In this document: piece after piece, positions 6,785-14,528 of the stretch | Numbering within the stretch: position 1 is the stretch's first letter | How the letters are laid out: each line of letters starts with the position of its first letter | Source of the DNA: an uncultured Bacilli bacterium | GTDB lineage: Bacteria > Bacillota_I > Bacilli_A > RF39 > UBA660 | Assembly: GCA_934096805.1 (NCBI GenBank) | Contig: CAKOMW010000003.1 | Span: 1 to 52,480 of the forward strand | Direction of reading: 5' to 3' | Length of the DNA stretch: 52,480 nucleotides | Position numbers and translations under genes: made by a program | Notes under the pieces: generated by a model | Database searches by the model: none | What the model saw: the letters and a program-made list of their open reading frames with translations, nothing else | What the model was told of the DNA's origin: nothing

Positions 6785-8500
6785 GTGGACAATAATCAAG
6801 ATAATAATTTGGTTGAAGCAAATGATCAAGAAGAAAATACAATTAATAAAGGCAATAATAAACCAAATAACTTTTTTAATAATGGTCTAGGTAAAATAAA
6901 CACTGCCAATAATGCTATAAATAGTTTGAGTAGTCCTAGTGATGAAACTAATCCTAATGAAACAGTCGATGCTTTAAATCAAATGCGTAATAATGCCGTA
7001 AGCAATTTAAATCACGCTGCCAACCTAGCAACTGGTATTAAAAATACAAAAAATAATTTAAATAGCTTAAAGAATAAGAAAGATAAAAACGAAGATAATA
7101 AGAAAGACCAATTAAAACCTAAAAAAGAAAAAAATGACCAACTAAAACCAAAAGAAAAAGAAATAAAAGAGCATGATAAAGAAAGTGAAAAAAACAAAGA
7201 CAAAAGCACTAGTGGTCTACCAAAATCAGGTCTTGAACATCCAATGAATAAAAACAAAGAAAATCTTTCCTCAAAAATGAAACACTTATTTGGAGGAAAA
7301 CAAAAAGATAAATTACATAACCCTAAAAATGAAGGAATAATTAAAAAAGCTATAAGAATCTTTAAAGTTTTACCACCATCAGTAAAAATAGTGATCTTAT
7401 GTATTATTGGATTTCTTTTCTTTCTTATCCTCTTCCTTATTTTATTAATTCTTTTTACAAGTAATGGTAATACTGGTTCAGGCTGTTCCAATGAAGCAAG
7501 TCCAAAAGACATTCAAGAATTTATTAATGCTTGGGAAGGCACAAAATATTGTGGCGAATCTAAGACAAAATATCTAGCTTATCAAAATCCGGGAGATAAA
7601 GTAACTATAGGCTATGGAGTTACAACAGACTATATAAAAGGATTAAAAGTAGGTGATTGTTTAAGCAAAGAAAGTGTTGATGAGTATCAATTAAAAGCTA
7701 TAAACTCAAAACGAAACACTGTAAAAAATATTTTTGAAGGTGTTACTCTTACTAACTATCAAGAAGATGCCTTAACAAGTTTTACTTACAACGGATGTGC
7801 AAACATGCTTAAAGATATGAAAAACGGCTATGAAAAAGATAGCTATGAAGGTTTATGGAAAGTCATGAAGCAATGTACTAATGGAGGAAATCTTGGGCTT
7901 CAAAGAAGAAAAAAAGCTGAATTCACTCTATTTGTAACCGGAGATTATTCTATAGTAAAACAATACAAAAGTTTAACATTTACAGAAGATGAATATGATA
8001 ATTATAACTATGATAATATTATGAGTAGAAAAGACAGTAAAGAATCATCTTGTACATCATTTGATGGTAAATTTAAATTTCCAAATGAAAATCCAAGTAA
8101 TTGTCCTGTACCTTCTGGTGGAGGATGCTATGGTTACAGAATCCACCCAATATATGGAGATTGGAGACTACACACTGGTGTCGACTTAGCATGTCCGGGT
8201 GGCACAAAAATCATCGCTAGTGCCAGTGGTAAAGTAATCCAAATATCAAGAGAATACACATCAAACGTTGGATATGGTGCTTATGTTTTAATTGAACATG
8301 ACGACCAATATAAAACAAGATATGCACACATGTCACAAGTATCAGTATCTGTTGGTGACCACGTAAATGCTGGTCAAGTAATCGGTAAAGTAGGAACATC
8401 CGGTGCTTCAACTGGTTTTCATATTCATTATGAAGTATATAAGGGTACCCAAACAGTAGACCCTGCTGAATTTATAGATTTGAAAGGAGCATGTGATTAA
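6785..8500 (+). CDS. Membrane-anchored bifunctional wall hydrolase: lysozyme-like plus M23 endopeptidase
   Basis: 571 residues. Residues 1-195 are low-complexity and rich in N, K, E and Q, with one conserved patch (NETVDALNQMRNNAVSN). A membrane segment follows near 200-228. A GH24-type lysozyme domain starts near 241 (FINAWEG with the likely catalytic Glu, then VTIGYGVTT). An M23 peptidase domain starts near 445 (YGYRIHPIYG, LHTGVDLACPGG, RYAHMS, GFHIHYEV) and keeps the H-x3-D and H-x-H zinc ligands. It starts at GTG behind GTAGGTGAT. The product should cut glycan strands and peptide bridges outside the cell. The next gene, a lipoprotein, overlaps by one base. The architecture resembles VirB1-type hydrolases of conjugation systems, but no other conjugation genes are nearby. 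Confidence 0.85.
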   Translation: MDNNQDNNLVEANDQEENTINKGNNKPNNFFNNGLGKINTANNAINSLSSPSDETNPNETVDALNQMRNNAVSNLNHAANLATGIKNTKNNLNSLKNKKDKNEDNKKDQLKPKKEKNDQLKPKEKEIKEHDKESEKNKDKSTSGLPKSGLEHPMNKNKENLSSKMKHLFGGKQKDKLHNPKNEGIIKKAIRIFKVLPPSVKIVILCIIGFLFFLILFLILLILFTSNGNTGSGCSNEASPKDIQEFINAWEGTKYCGESKTKYLAYQNPGDKVTIGYGVTTDYIKGLKVGDCLSKESVDEYQLKAINSKRNTVKNIFEGVTLTNYQEDALTSFTYNGCANMLKDMKNGYEKDSYEGLWKVMKQCTNGGNLGLQRRKKAEFTLFVTGDYSIVKQYKSLTFTEDEYDNYNYDNIMSRKDSKESSCTSFDGKFKFPNENPSNCPVPSGGGCYGYRIHPIYGDWRLHTGVDLACPGGTKIIASASGKVIQISREYTSNVGYGAYVLIEHDDQYKTRYAHMSQVSVSVGDHVNAGQVIGKVGTSGASTGFHIHYEVYKGTQTVDPAEFIDLKGACD

Positions 8501-9303
8501 TGAAAAAAAAGTTTTTAATTCTTTTAGTAATACCGTTTTTACTATGTGGGTGCAAAGCAGATTATACCCTAGAAATTGAAGAAAACTATATAAAAGAAAC
8601 AACTTCTTTATATAGTGATGATAAAGATGAATACAATGATATGTACAGAGGAGTAACCCTAGAAAAGAATCTTAAGTCTCTAAGTACACTTAAACAATCT
8701 GCTTTCATTAATACATCCGAAGACTATGTTTCTAATCCAGAAGAAACAGAAAGTGGCGACATAGGACTACCTCTTTATGAAACAAAAAAAATAAACCAAA
8801 CTGGTACTATTGGAACATCATTTACGTACACATTTGGACTTGATAATTATAAAGATTCCTATGCTCCAAATGTAAATGCTAGAACATTTGACTACAAAAA
8901 AGATGACGACACTATTACTCTTAAACTCGGTGATACATACAGTTTTACATCATATAAACTGTTAGACACAATAAATGTCTTAATAAAAGTAAGTGACTAT
9001 TACGATGTTATAAGCAATAATGCTGAACTAGTGAATGGCAATGAATACATGTGGACCATCACTAGAGATAATTATATTGATAAAGAACTTAGTATAACTC
9101 TAAAAGCCAAAAGTAGTTCCACAACTGACAATATTGATACTAAACCTAATGAACCAACAGATAAAACCGAAGAAACAAATAAACCAATAAAACAAAATAA
9201 AAATAATATTTTTAAAATAATTATGTTCTCTTTAATCGGACTTTCCTGCATTGGTATAATATTTATCCTAATCCAAAAAAAGATGAATAACGATAGAATA
9301 TAA
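8500..9303 (+). CDS. Lipoprotein with C-terminal membrane segment, partner of the wall hydrolase
   Basis: 267 residues. It has a signal peptide with lipobox (FLLCGC), so the mature protein starts at that Cys (about residue 18). A middle domain of unknown family follows, then a Thr/Asn/Lys-rich linker, a membrane segment near 235-257 (IIMFSLIGLSCIGIIFIL) and the tail QKKMNNDRI. It is thus held at both ends. It overlaps the hydrolase stop codon by one base (TAATG), so the two are translationally coupled. It is a paralogue of the protein at 11301, which has the same order and tail. Function unknown; it may position or restrain the hydrolase. Confidence 0.8.
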   Translation: MKKKFLILLVIPFLLCGCKADYTLEIEENYIKETTSLYSDDKDEYNDMYRGVTLEKNLKSLSTLKQSAFINTSEDYVSNPEETESGDIGLPLYETKKINQTGTIGTSFTYTFGLDNYKDSYAPNVNARTFDYKKDDDTITLKLGDTYSFTSYKLLDTINVLIKVSDYYDVISNNAELVNGNEYMWTITRDNYIDKELSITLKAKSSSTTDNIDTKPNEPTDKTEETNKPIKQNKNNIFKIIMFSLIGLSCIGIIFILIQKKMNNDRI

Positions 9304-9305
9304 TA

Positions 9306-9341
9306 AAGAAACTGTAATATTAAAAACAGTTCTTTTTTTTT
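9306..9341 (+). terminator. Terminator of the first wall-hydrolase operon
   Basis: AAGAAACTGT and ACAGTTCTT pair with one bulged A, and eight Ts follow. Confidence 0.65.
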
Positions 9342-9385
9342 ATCAATTTTTATGGTAAAATTAAAATAGTGAAGTAGGTGATGTC

Positions 9386-11299
9386 GTGGAAGAAAACAAT
9401 CAAAACAATAACGAATTAGTTAATTCTAATAACAACGAAATAGATAATCAAGAAAATCCTAACAATGAAGAAAAACAAAACAGTGAAAGACCTAATAATC
9501 CTAACAATAACAACAATTTCTTTAATAAAAGTTTAAACGGTATTAATACTGCAAATAATATTGCAAATAGTCTAAATACTTCAAGTAGTGAAGCTGAACC
9601 AAATGAAACACTCGATGCCTTAAACCAAATGCGAAATAACGCTGTAAATAATATGAATAATGCTGCTAATTTAGCAACAGGTATGAAAAATTTTAAAAAC
9701 AATATAAATAACTTAAAGAATAAGAAAAATGAAGATGGGAATAATAAAGGAGACAACAATAAAAAAGATAAAGATAACAATAATGGAAACAACAACCAAT
9801 CACAAGAAAATAACAACGCTCTACCTAAAAAAGATAATAACAATCAAAAACCACAATCAGGACTTGGAAGTTCCATTGATTCTCCAAAACAAGGCTTTGC
9901 TTCAAAAATAAAAGAAAAACTTGGAGGTAAAGTAAAAAACAAACTTGGTGGCTCCAAAGAAGAAGGCAAAACCGGTACAATAAAAAAATTAATAAAAATC
10001 TTTAAAGCATTACCTTTTTCTATAAAAATGGTAATTTTAGGATTACTAATTTTTATTATTCTATTGCTTTTATTTCTAACAATCTTTATTGTCTTAAACG
10101 GTGATGAAGGTGGTTCTGACAGTGATTCTTTTTCTTATGTCGACTTATGCCCCGGTGGAATAACTGTAATCCACCCTGATACCGGAAAATCAGAAATAGT
10201 AGATTTTGAAGAATATATTGCAGGTGTGGTTCAACACGAAAACGTTTATCATGATCAAGGTAATATTGAAGCCATGAAAGCAAATGCAATTGCCGCCAGA
10301 ACATATGCCTTAAATGCTACCCATCACTGTCAAAAGCCAATTCAAAATAGCACATATGCTCAAACATATTCAAAAAAAGTAGGCAAATGGGCTAAAAAAG
10401 CAGCCAAAGAAACCGCTTCAATGGTAATGCTGAATAGTCAAGGAGAAGTATTCAGTGCTCAATATGATTCCTTTTGTTACAAAGACGCTGATTGTCCAGA
10501 CTCCACTTGCAATGGTACAACTTGTACTGCTACTTACACAAAAATACCTGGTTCAAAAAAACATGTAATAAAACTAAATCAAAAGAAATTTGGATATTTA
10601 CTCGTTCCTGGAGCAGGACACGCCAGAGGAATGAGCCAATTAGTAGCAAGAGATTTGCAAGACCAAGGAAAAAATTACAAAGAAATATTAAAATACTTTT
10701 ATTCCGACAGCATTGAAATAACTACAGGTGTTAGTGTTGATGAAAAAGGATTGCAAGTAGATAGTAAAACAGGCTTCCTTATGAGGCTTAGTCGTCCTAC
10801 TATAAATAATGCTTTCTACTATAATGGTAATTGTGGTGCAGCCGGGACATTTGAAGGAGAATGTGCTTGGTATGGAACAGCCCGTGCTAAAGAAATTCTA
10901 GCTAGTATAGGAAGCAGTAAAACTTGGAATGATAATCCTAATGGGGGTTACTTCTGTAGCACAGCAGATGCTAAAAAATTTAAAACTAGTACAGACTATA
11001 GAAAACCAAAACAAGGTGCAATTGTTTCATGGCAAAGAACTCAAGCAGGTGCCTATGGACATGTTGCAATCGTAGAAAAAGTACTATCTGATGGGGTATT
11101 AATCTCTGAAGCCTATAATAAACTAGGTACATCACCAGGCTTAGTAACCGGAGGACAAAACTGTGCTGCCAGAAGAATTAACTGTGCGAAAACCGGATGT
11201 TTCCATACAATAAAAATGTCTTATAAAAAATTAAAAACTTACTATGGTCCCGGTGCAGGTAAATTTCAATGTTATATATATTTGACGGAGGCTAAATAA
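9386..11299 (+). CDS. Membrane-anchored SpoIID-like plus CHAP wall hydrolase
   Basis: 637 residues. The N-terminal 200 residues and the membrane segment (about 213-235) match the protein at 6785: the same low-complexity composition and the same patch (NETLDALNQMRNNAVNN). The enzymatic heads are different. A SpoIID/LytB-type domain spans about 255-455 (FEEYIAGVVQHE, AIAARTYAL, GHARGMSQ). A CHAP amidase/endopeptidase domain spans about 490-637, with Cys in GECAWYG (about 492) and His in YGHVAIVEK (about 559). SpoIID proteins cut glycan strands lacking peptides; CHAP cuts peptides. GTG start behind GTAGGTGATGTC. It is followed by a paralogous lipoprotein gene. Confidence 0.85.
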   Translation: MEENNQNNNELVNSNNNEIDNQENPNNEEKQNSERPNNPNNNNNFFNKSLNGINTANNIANSLNTSSSEAEPNETLDALNQMRNNAVNNMNNAANLATGMKNFKNNINNLKNKKNEDGNNKGDNNKKDKDNNNGNNNQSQENNNALPKKDNNNQKPQSGLGSSIDSPKQGFASKIKEKLGGKVKNKLGGSKEEGKTGTIKKLIKIFKALPFSIKMVILGLLIFIILLLLFLTIFIVLNGDEGGSDSDSFSYVDLCPGGITVIHPDTGKSEIVDFEEYIAGVVQHENVYHDQGNIEAMKANAIAARTYALNATHHCQKPIQNSTYAQTYSKKVGKWAKKAAKETASMVMLNSQGEVFSAQYDSFCYKDADCPDSTCNGTTCTATYTKIPGSKKHVIKLNQKKFGYLLVPGAGHARGMSQLVARDLQDQGKNYKEILKYFYSDSIEITTGVSVDEKGLQVDSKTGFLMRLSRPTINNAFYYNGNCGAAGTFEGECAWYGTARAKEILASIGSSKTWNDNPNGGYFCSTADAKKFKTSTDYRKPKQGAIVSWQRTQAGAYGHVAIVEKVLSDGVLISEAYNKLGTSPGLVTGGQNCAARRINCAKTGCFHTIKMSYKKLKTYYGPGAGKFQCYIYLTEAK

Positions 11300-11300
11300 A

Positions 11301-12107
11301 ATGAAAAAAATAAAAAATGCTATTTTAGTTTTAATAATAATTTTAATGACAAGCGGTTGTAGTGCTACATATAATTTAGTAATAAATGATAATTCATTTA
11401 AAGAGGAAACAAATATTTTTGAGTATGAAGATGTTGCAAAAAAAACAAAATATAGTAAAGACTATACAGTATATGACTTCTTTGTCCTATCATCTAGCAA
11501 TTATTATAAAACAGACTATACAAATGCTATAAACGATGATGATGGACCAATTCAAGGAGTTTCCTATTATGAAACTAACTACACAAATAAAAACAATGTA
11601 ATGGAAATGAATTTTAAAAACAATTTTACTTTAAGGAATATTGCCAATTCAAATATGGCTCACAGTTGTTATGAAAAATTTTCAGTACTAAGAAGTGGTA
11701 AAGAAGTTTTCCTTTCTACTAGCAATAAAGCTACTTGTTTTGAAACATATGGATCTTTAGACTCAGTAGTAATTAATATTACTACTAATTATGAGGTTAC
11801 ATACAATAATGCTGATTCAGTAAATGGAATTGTTTATACCTGGGTAATTGACAGAAATAATTATAACGATAAAAATATAAGTCTAACTTACAATCCATCT
11901 AAAACAACAAGCGATTCCAGTTCCTCAACAGATACAAAAACACCAAGCAATAACACTAAAGACAATCAAACTAATAAAGGAAACAATACTATTACTGAAG
12001 AAAATTCTAATCTATTAACAATAGTAATATTTTGCATACTTGGAATTATATTATTAATTGCAATAGTTGTTTTAATTCAAAAAAAGATAAATAATGATAG
12101 ATTATAA
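11301..12107 (+). CDS. Lipoprotein with C-terminal membrane segment, paralogue of 8500
   Basis: 268 residues. It has a signal peptide with lipobox TSGC, then SATYNLVINDNSFKEET, matching the start of the paralogue. A Ser/Thr/Asn-rich linker and a C-terminal membrane segment ending in LIQKKINNDRL follow. It starts one base after the stop of the SpoIID-CHAP hydrolase gene. The pairing of this family with two different hydrolases behind the same membrane anchor suggests that it interacts with the shared N-terminal/anchor part, not with the enzymatic head. Confidence 0.8.
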   Translation: MKKIKNAILVLIIILMTSGCSATYNLVINDNSFKEETNIFEYEDVAKKTKYSKDYTVYDFFVLSSSNYYKTDYTNAINDDDGPIQGVSYYETNYTNKNNVMEMNFKNNFTLRNIANSNMAHSCYEKFSVLRSGKEVFLSTSNKATCFETYGSLDSVVINITTNYEVTYNNADSVNGIVYTWVIDRNNYNDKNISLTYNPSKTTSDSSSSTDTKTPSNNTKDNQTNKGNNTITEENSNLLTIVIFCILGIILLIAIVVLIQKKINNDRL

Positions 12108-12119
12108 TGTATAAAAACA

Positions 12120-12158
12120 AAAAAAACTTCCATTCTATAAGTGGAGGGATTTTTTATG
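12120..12158 (+). promoter_or_regulatory. Hairpin that combines a terminator and the next gene's ribosome site
   Basis: CTTCCA (12127-12132) pairs with TGGAGG (12142-12147). The A-run before and T-run after extend the stem like a terminator. The ribosome site GGAGGG of the lipoprotein gene lies inside the 3' arm and the ATG at 12156 follows the T-run. When the hairpin forms, the site is hidden and upstream transcription may end. Confidence 0.55.
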
Positions 12159-12698
12159 AAAAAGTTTTTTATATGTTTTTCATGTATTTTATTTTTAGTT
12201 GTATTATCTGCTTGTAGCATGGACAACACTCCTACTAAAAAGGTAGAAAACTTTCTAGGAAACTATCAAAAACTAGATAATAGCGTTCTAAGTCAATTAA
12301 AAAGCATGGTTGATACAGATACTTTAATGACTGATGAACAAAGAACTACTTACACTGATATTATGAAAAAACAATATCAAGATATGAAGTATACAATAAA
12401 AGATGAAAGAATTGATGGTGACACTGCAACTGTTACTACTGAAGTAGAAGTATATGACTATTACAAAACAACTTCAGAAGCTGAAGAATACTATAATGCT
12501 AATCAAAAGGAATTTTTTACAGATGGAGCATTAGATAATACTAAATACGTAGATTATAGAATTGGTAAGTTAAAAGATACTAAAGATAAAGTAAAATATA
12601 CTATTGATTTTACTCTAACAAAAGTAGATAATAACTGGGTACTAAATGATATAGACGATGTAACAAGACAAAAAATACATGGATTATATGCTCACTAG
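12156..12698 (+). CDS. Small lipoprotein of unknown function
   Basis: 180 residues starting MKKFFICF. The lipobox is VLSAC. The mature part (VENFLGNYQKLDNSVLSQL...YTIKDERIDGDTATVTTEVEVYDYYKT...NNWVLNDI) has the layout of DUF4878/DUF5105-like lipoproteins with an NTF2-like fold, judged only by pattern. I choose ATG 12156, because the upstream GTG at 12141 lies inside the ribosome site. A terminator follows at once. It is not part of the upstream duplicated operon. Confidence 0.75.
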   Translation: MKKFFICFSCILFLVVLSACSMDNTPTKKVENFLGNYQKLDNSVLSQLKSMVDTDTLMTDEQRTTYTDIMKKQYQDMKYTIKDERIDGDTATVTTEVEVYDYYKTTSEAEEYYNANQKEFFTDGALDNTKYVDYRIGKLKDTKDKVKYTIDFTLTKVDNNWVLNDIDDVTRQKIHGLYAH

Positions 12699-12717
12699 GA
12701 CTAAGGTCCTTTTTTTA
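12697..12717 (+). terminator. Terminator after the small lipoprotein gene
   Basis: AGGAC, loop TAAG, GTCCT, then seven Ts; the stem overlaps the stop codon. Confidence 0.75.
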
Positions 12718-12780
12718 ATATTCTAATAAATTAAATAGTTTTATTAAGAATAAAAAGTTTACAATAAAAAACAAAAAATC

Positions 12781-12809
12781 TTGAAAAAGCACTTTTTATA
12801 CTCTATAAT
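12781..12809 (+). promoter_or_regulatory. Promoter of DGR-target-like copy 3
   Basis: TTGAAA (12781-12786), 17-base spacer, TATAAT (12804-12809). Unrelated in sequence to the copy 2 promoter, although the coding parts are near-identical. Confidence 0.7.
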
Positions 12810-12828
12810 TTATAGTAGGTGATAATAA

Positions 12829-14283
12829 ATGAGTGATAGTAAGAAAAAGAAACTAACTATGATAGGTTTATCAATATTTGCACTAGCGATAGTAACACTA
12901 GGAACATATGCACTATGGAGTCAAATATCTACAACAAGGGAAAACACTATTAGTACAGGACAAGTAAAGATGAGTTATACTGAAGTAAATGAACTAACAC
13001 TAAACAATGCACTTCCTATGAAAGATGAAGATGGTAAAAAACAAACAAATTACTTTGATTTTAAAGTATTATCATATATAAAAACAAATGCAAATGATAA
13101 TACAAAAAGAAAACTAAACTATAATGTAATACTAGAACCACTTACAGTAACTAATGCATTAAGTAATAATGAAGTAAAAGTATATTTAACAAAAATAGAA
13201 AATGGAGTAGAAACAGAAGTAATAACACCAACAACAATAGATAAACTAAACAATTATATATTAAAATCACAAGAAGAAACATTCTCAAATAATAAAGGAG
13301 AAGTAACAACAAGCTATAGAATAAGAGCATGGATAGACTATAATGTTAATCCAGATAAGTTTAATAATAAAAGTTATAGTTATAAGTTTAGAGTTAATGT
13401 AAATAATGAAGCAGCTCCAGTAAAAGAAGATTATGCACTAAACTTTGCAAAGTCTAAAGTAGGAAAAAATGGTTTAGAACAAATAACACATACTATAGAC
13501 AACACTCTTCAAGTAGATAATAAATTTGCAACAGAATATAGATACCGAGGAGGAGATTCTGTAGTAAAGAACTATGTAACATTTAATAATGAAACATGGA
13601 GAATAATTGGAATAATACCAACTGAAGATACAAATGGTAATGTAGAAAATAGATTTAAGATAATAAGAGATACTTCAATAGGAAATATGTATTGGAATAC
13701 AACTGCAGATACAACAACTAATTCATATAATAACTGGGTAACAGGAACACTAAACACATATTTAAATGGAAATTACTATAATACATTAACAAGTGATGCT
13801 CAAAGTATGATAGGAACAACAAAGTATTATCTTGGAGGAGAAAATACTGCAGAAATAACAACAGATGTAATGTGGCAACATGAAAGAAAGAATGATGCTA
13901 ATCGAAGTGGATATTATTATAGAACTAATCCAGTAATGCAAAGTGATGCCAATAAAAAGATAGCAATAATGTATGCAAGTGATTATGGATATGGAGCACC
14001 AAAAGAATGTACAAGTAAATTATTTGGTTATGGTGATTCTACAGATTGCAAAACAACAAATAATTGGTTAGATAAATCACAAATGACATGGTTGCTTCCG
14101 CAATCTTCAGACAATTTCAACTACGCTTTCAGTGTGAATTCGACTGGCTCTGTCTATGACGTCAATGGCGGCATCTACAACTACGAGTATGCCGTGCGCC
14201 CAGTCCTAAGTCTGTCATCTAACGTAAAGATTTCAGGTGGAGAAGGGACTTCAAGTAGTCCATACACTCTTAGTATCAGTTGA
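12829..14283 (+). CDS. Secreted DGR-target-like surface protein (copy 3)
   Basis: 484 residues. Same build as copy 2: hydrophobic SipW-type signal region in the first 30 residues, TasA-like part to about 200, then a DUF6273-like C-terminal part. Residues about 424-464 are the variable stretch, encoded at 48% GC over 14101-14200 (counted by hand). The constant frame around it is AFSVNSTGSVY and AVRPVLSLSS. Compared with copy 2 the variable stretch has one extra codon and nearly every inner residue differs. The first 300 coding bases match copy 2 almost base for base, so the pair arose by recent duplication or gene conversion. Between the signal and variable parts there is scattered divergence. 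RBS GTAGGTGATAATAA. Confidence 0.85.
   Translation: MSDSKKKKLTMIGLSIFALAIVTLGTYALWSQISTTRENTISTGQVKMSYTEVNELTLNNALPMKDEDGKKQTNYFDFKVLSYIKTNANDNTKRKLNYNVILEPLTVTNALSNNEVKVYLTKIENGVETEVITPTTIDKLNNYILKSQEETFSNNKGEVTTSYRIRAWIDYNVNPDKFNNKSYSYKFRVNVNNEAAPVKEDYALNFAKSKVGKNGLEQITHTIDNTLQVDNKFATEYRYRGGDSVVKNYVTFNNETWRIIGIIPTEDTNGNVENRFKIIRDTSIGNMYWNTTADTTTNSYNNWVTGTLNTYLNGNYYNTLTSDAQSMIGTTKYYLGGENTAEITTDVMWQHERKNDANRSGYYYRTNPVMQSDANKKIAIMYASDYGYGAPKECTSKLFGYGDSTDCKTTNNWLDKSQMTWLLPQSSDNFNYAFSVNSTGSVYDVNGGIYNYEYAVRPVLSLSSNVKISGGEGTSSSPYTLSIS
14098..14220 (+). other. Candidate DGR variable region of copy 3
   Basis: Contains a run of NNC codons (GAC, TTC, AAC, TAC, GAC, GTC, GGC, ATC) in a genome that otherwise prefers A/T at third positions. 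It is followed by the same constant CGCCCAGTCCTAAGT as copy 2. Confidence 0.7.
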
Positions 14284-14329
14284 GTAAGCATGAGCGAGCC
14301 TGCAAGGTAAAATCTTGCGGCGAGCAGTA
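14284..14329 (+). other. Conserved GC-rich stem-loop after the variable region (copy 3)
   Basis: CTGCAAG (14300-14306), loop of seven, CTTGCGG (14314-14320). Differs from the copy 2 flank at only about one base over this stretch, although non-coding. Confidence 0.5.
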
Positions 14330-14396
14330 GAAAATAAGATTAGTAAAAAGTAAGTTTCTTAAATTATATATAAAACAATATTTTTAATAAAAAAAT

Positions 14397-14450
14397 AAGA
14401 ATCAAATAAGAAAATTCCCTTAAGAGAAATATCTATTTTGATTCTTTTTT
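14397..14450 (+). terminator. Terminator with nested palindrome upstream of Rpn copy 2
   Basis: AAGAATCAAA (14397-14406) pairs with TTTGATTCTT (14437-14446), followed by Ts. An inner TTCCCTTAAGAGAA palindrome lies between the arms. Confidence 0.65.
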
Positions 14451-14477
14451 ATGTATTCAAATCTTAAAATTACTCAT

Positions 14478-14506
14478 TTGCATTGTATTTTTATATGGTA
14501 TATATT
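14478..14506 (+). promoter_or_regulatory. Promoter of Rpn copy 2
   Basis: TTGCAT (14478-14483), 17-base spacer, TATATT (14501-14506). Confidence 0.7.
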
Positions 14507-14528
14507 GGTTTGGAAAGGAGGGAAAAGT

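Noticed and set aside
7012..7512. Minus-strand open frame across the hydrolase gene
   Set aside because: It lies wholly inside a well-supported gene and owes its openness to low-complexity Lys/Asn codons.
6785..12107. Wall-hydrolase operons as part of a conjugative element
   Set aside because: The lysozyme+M23 layout recalls VirB1-type proteins, but no VirB4, coupling protein, relaxase or integrase is nearby.
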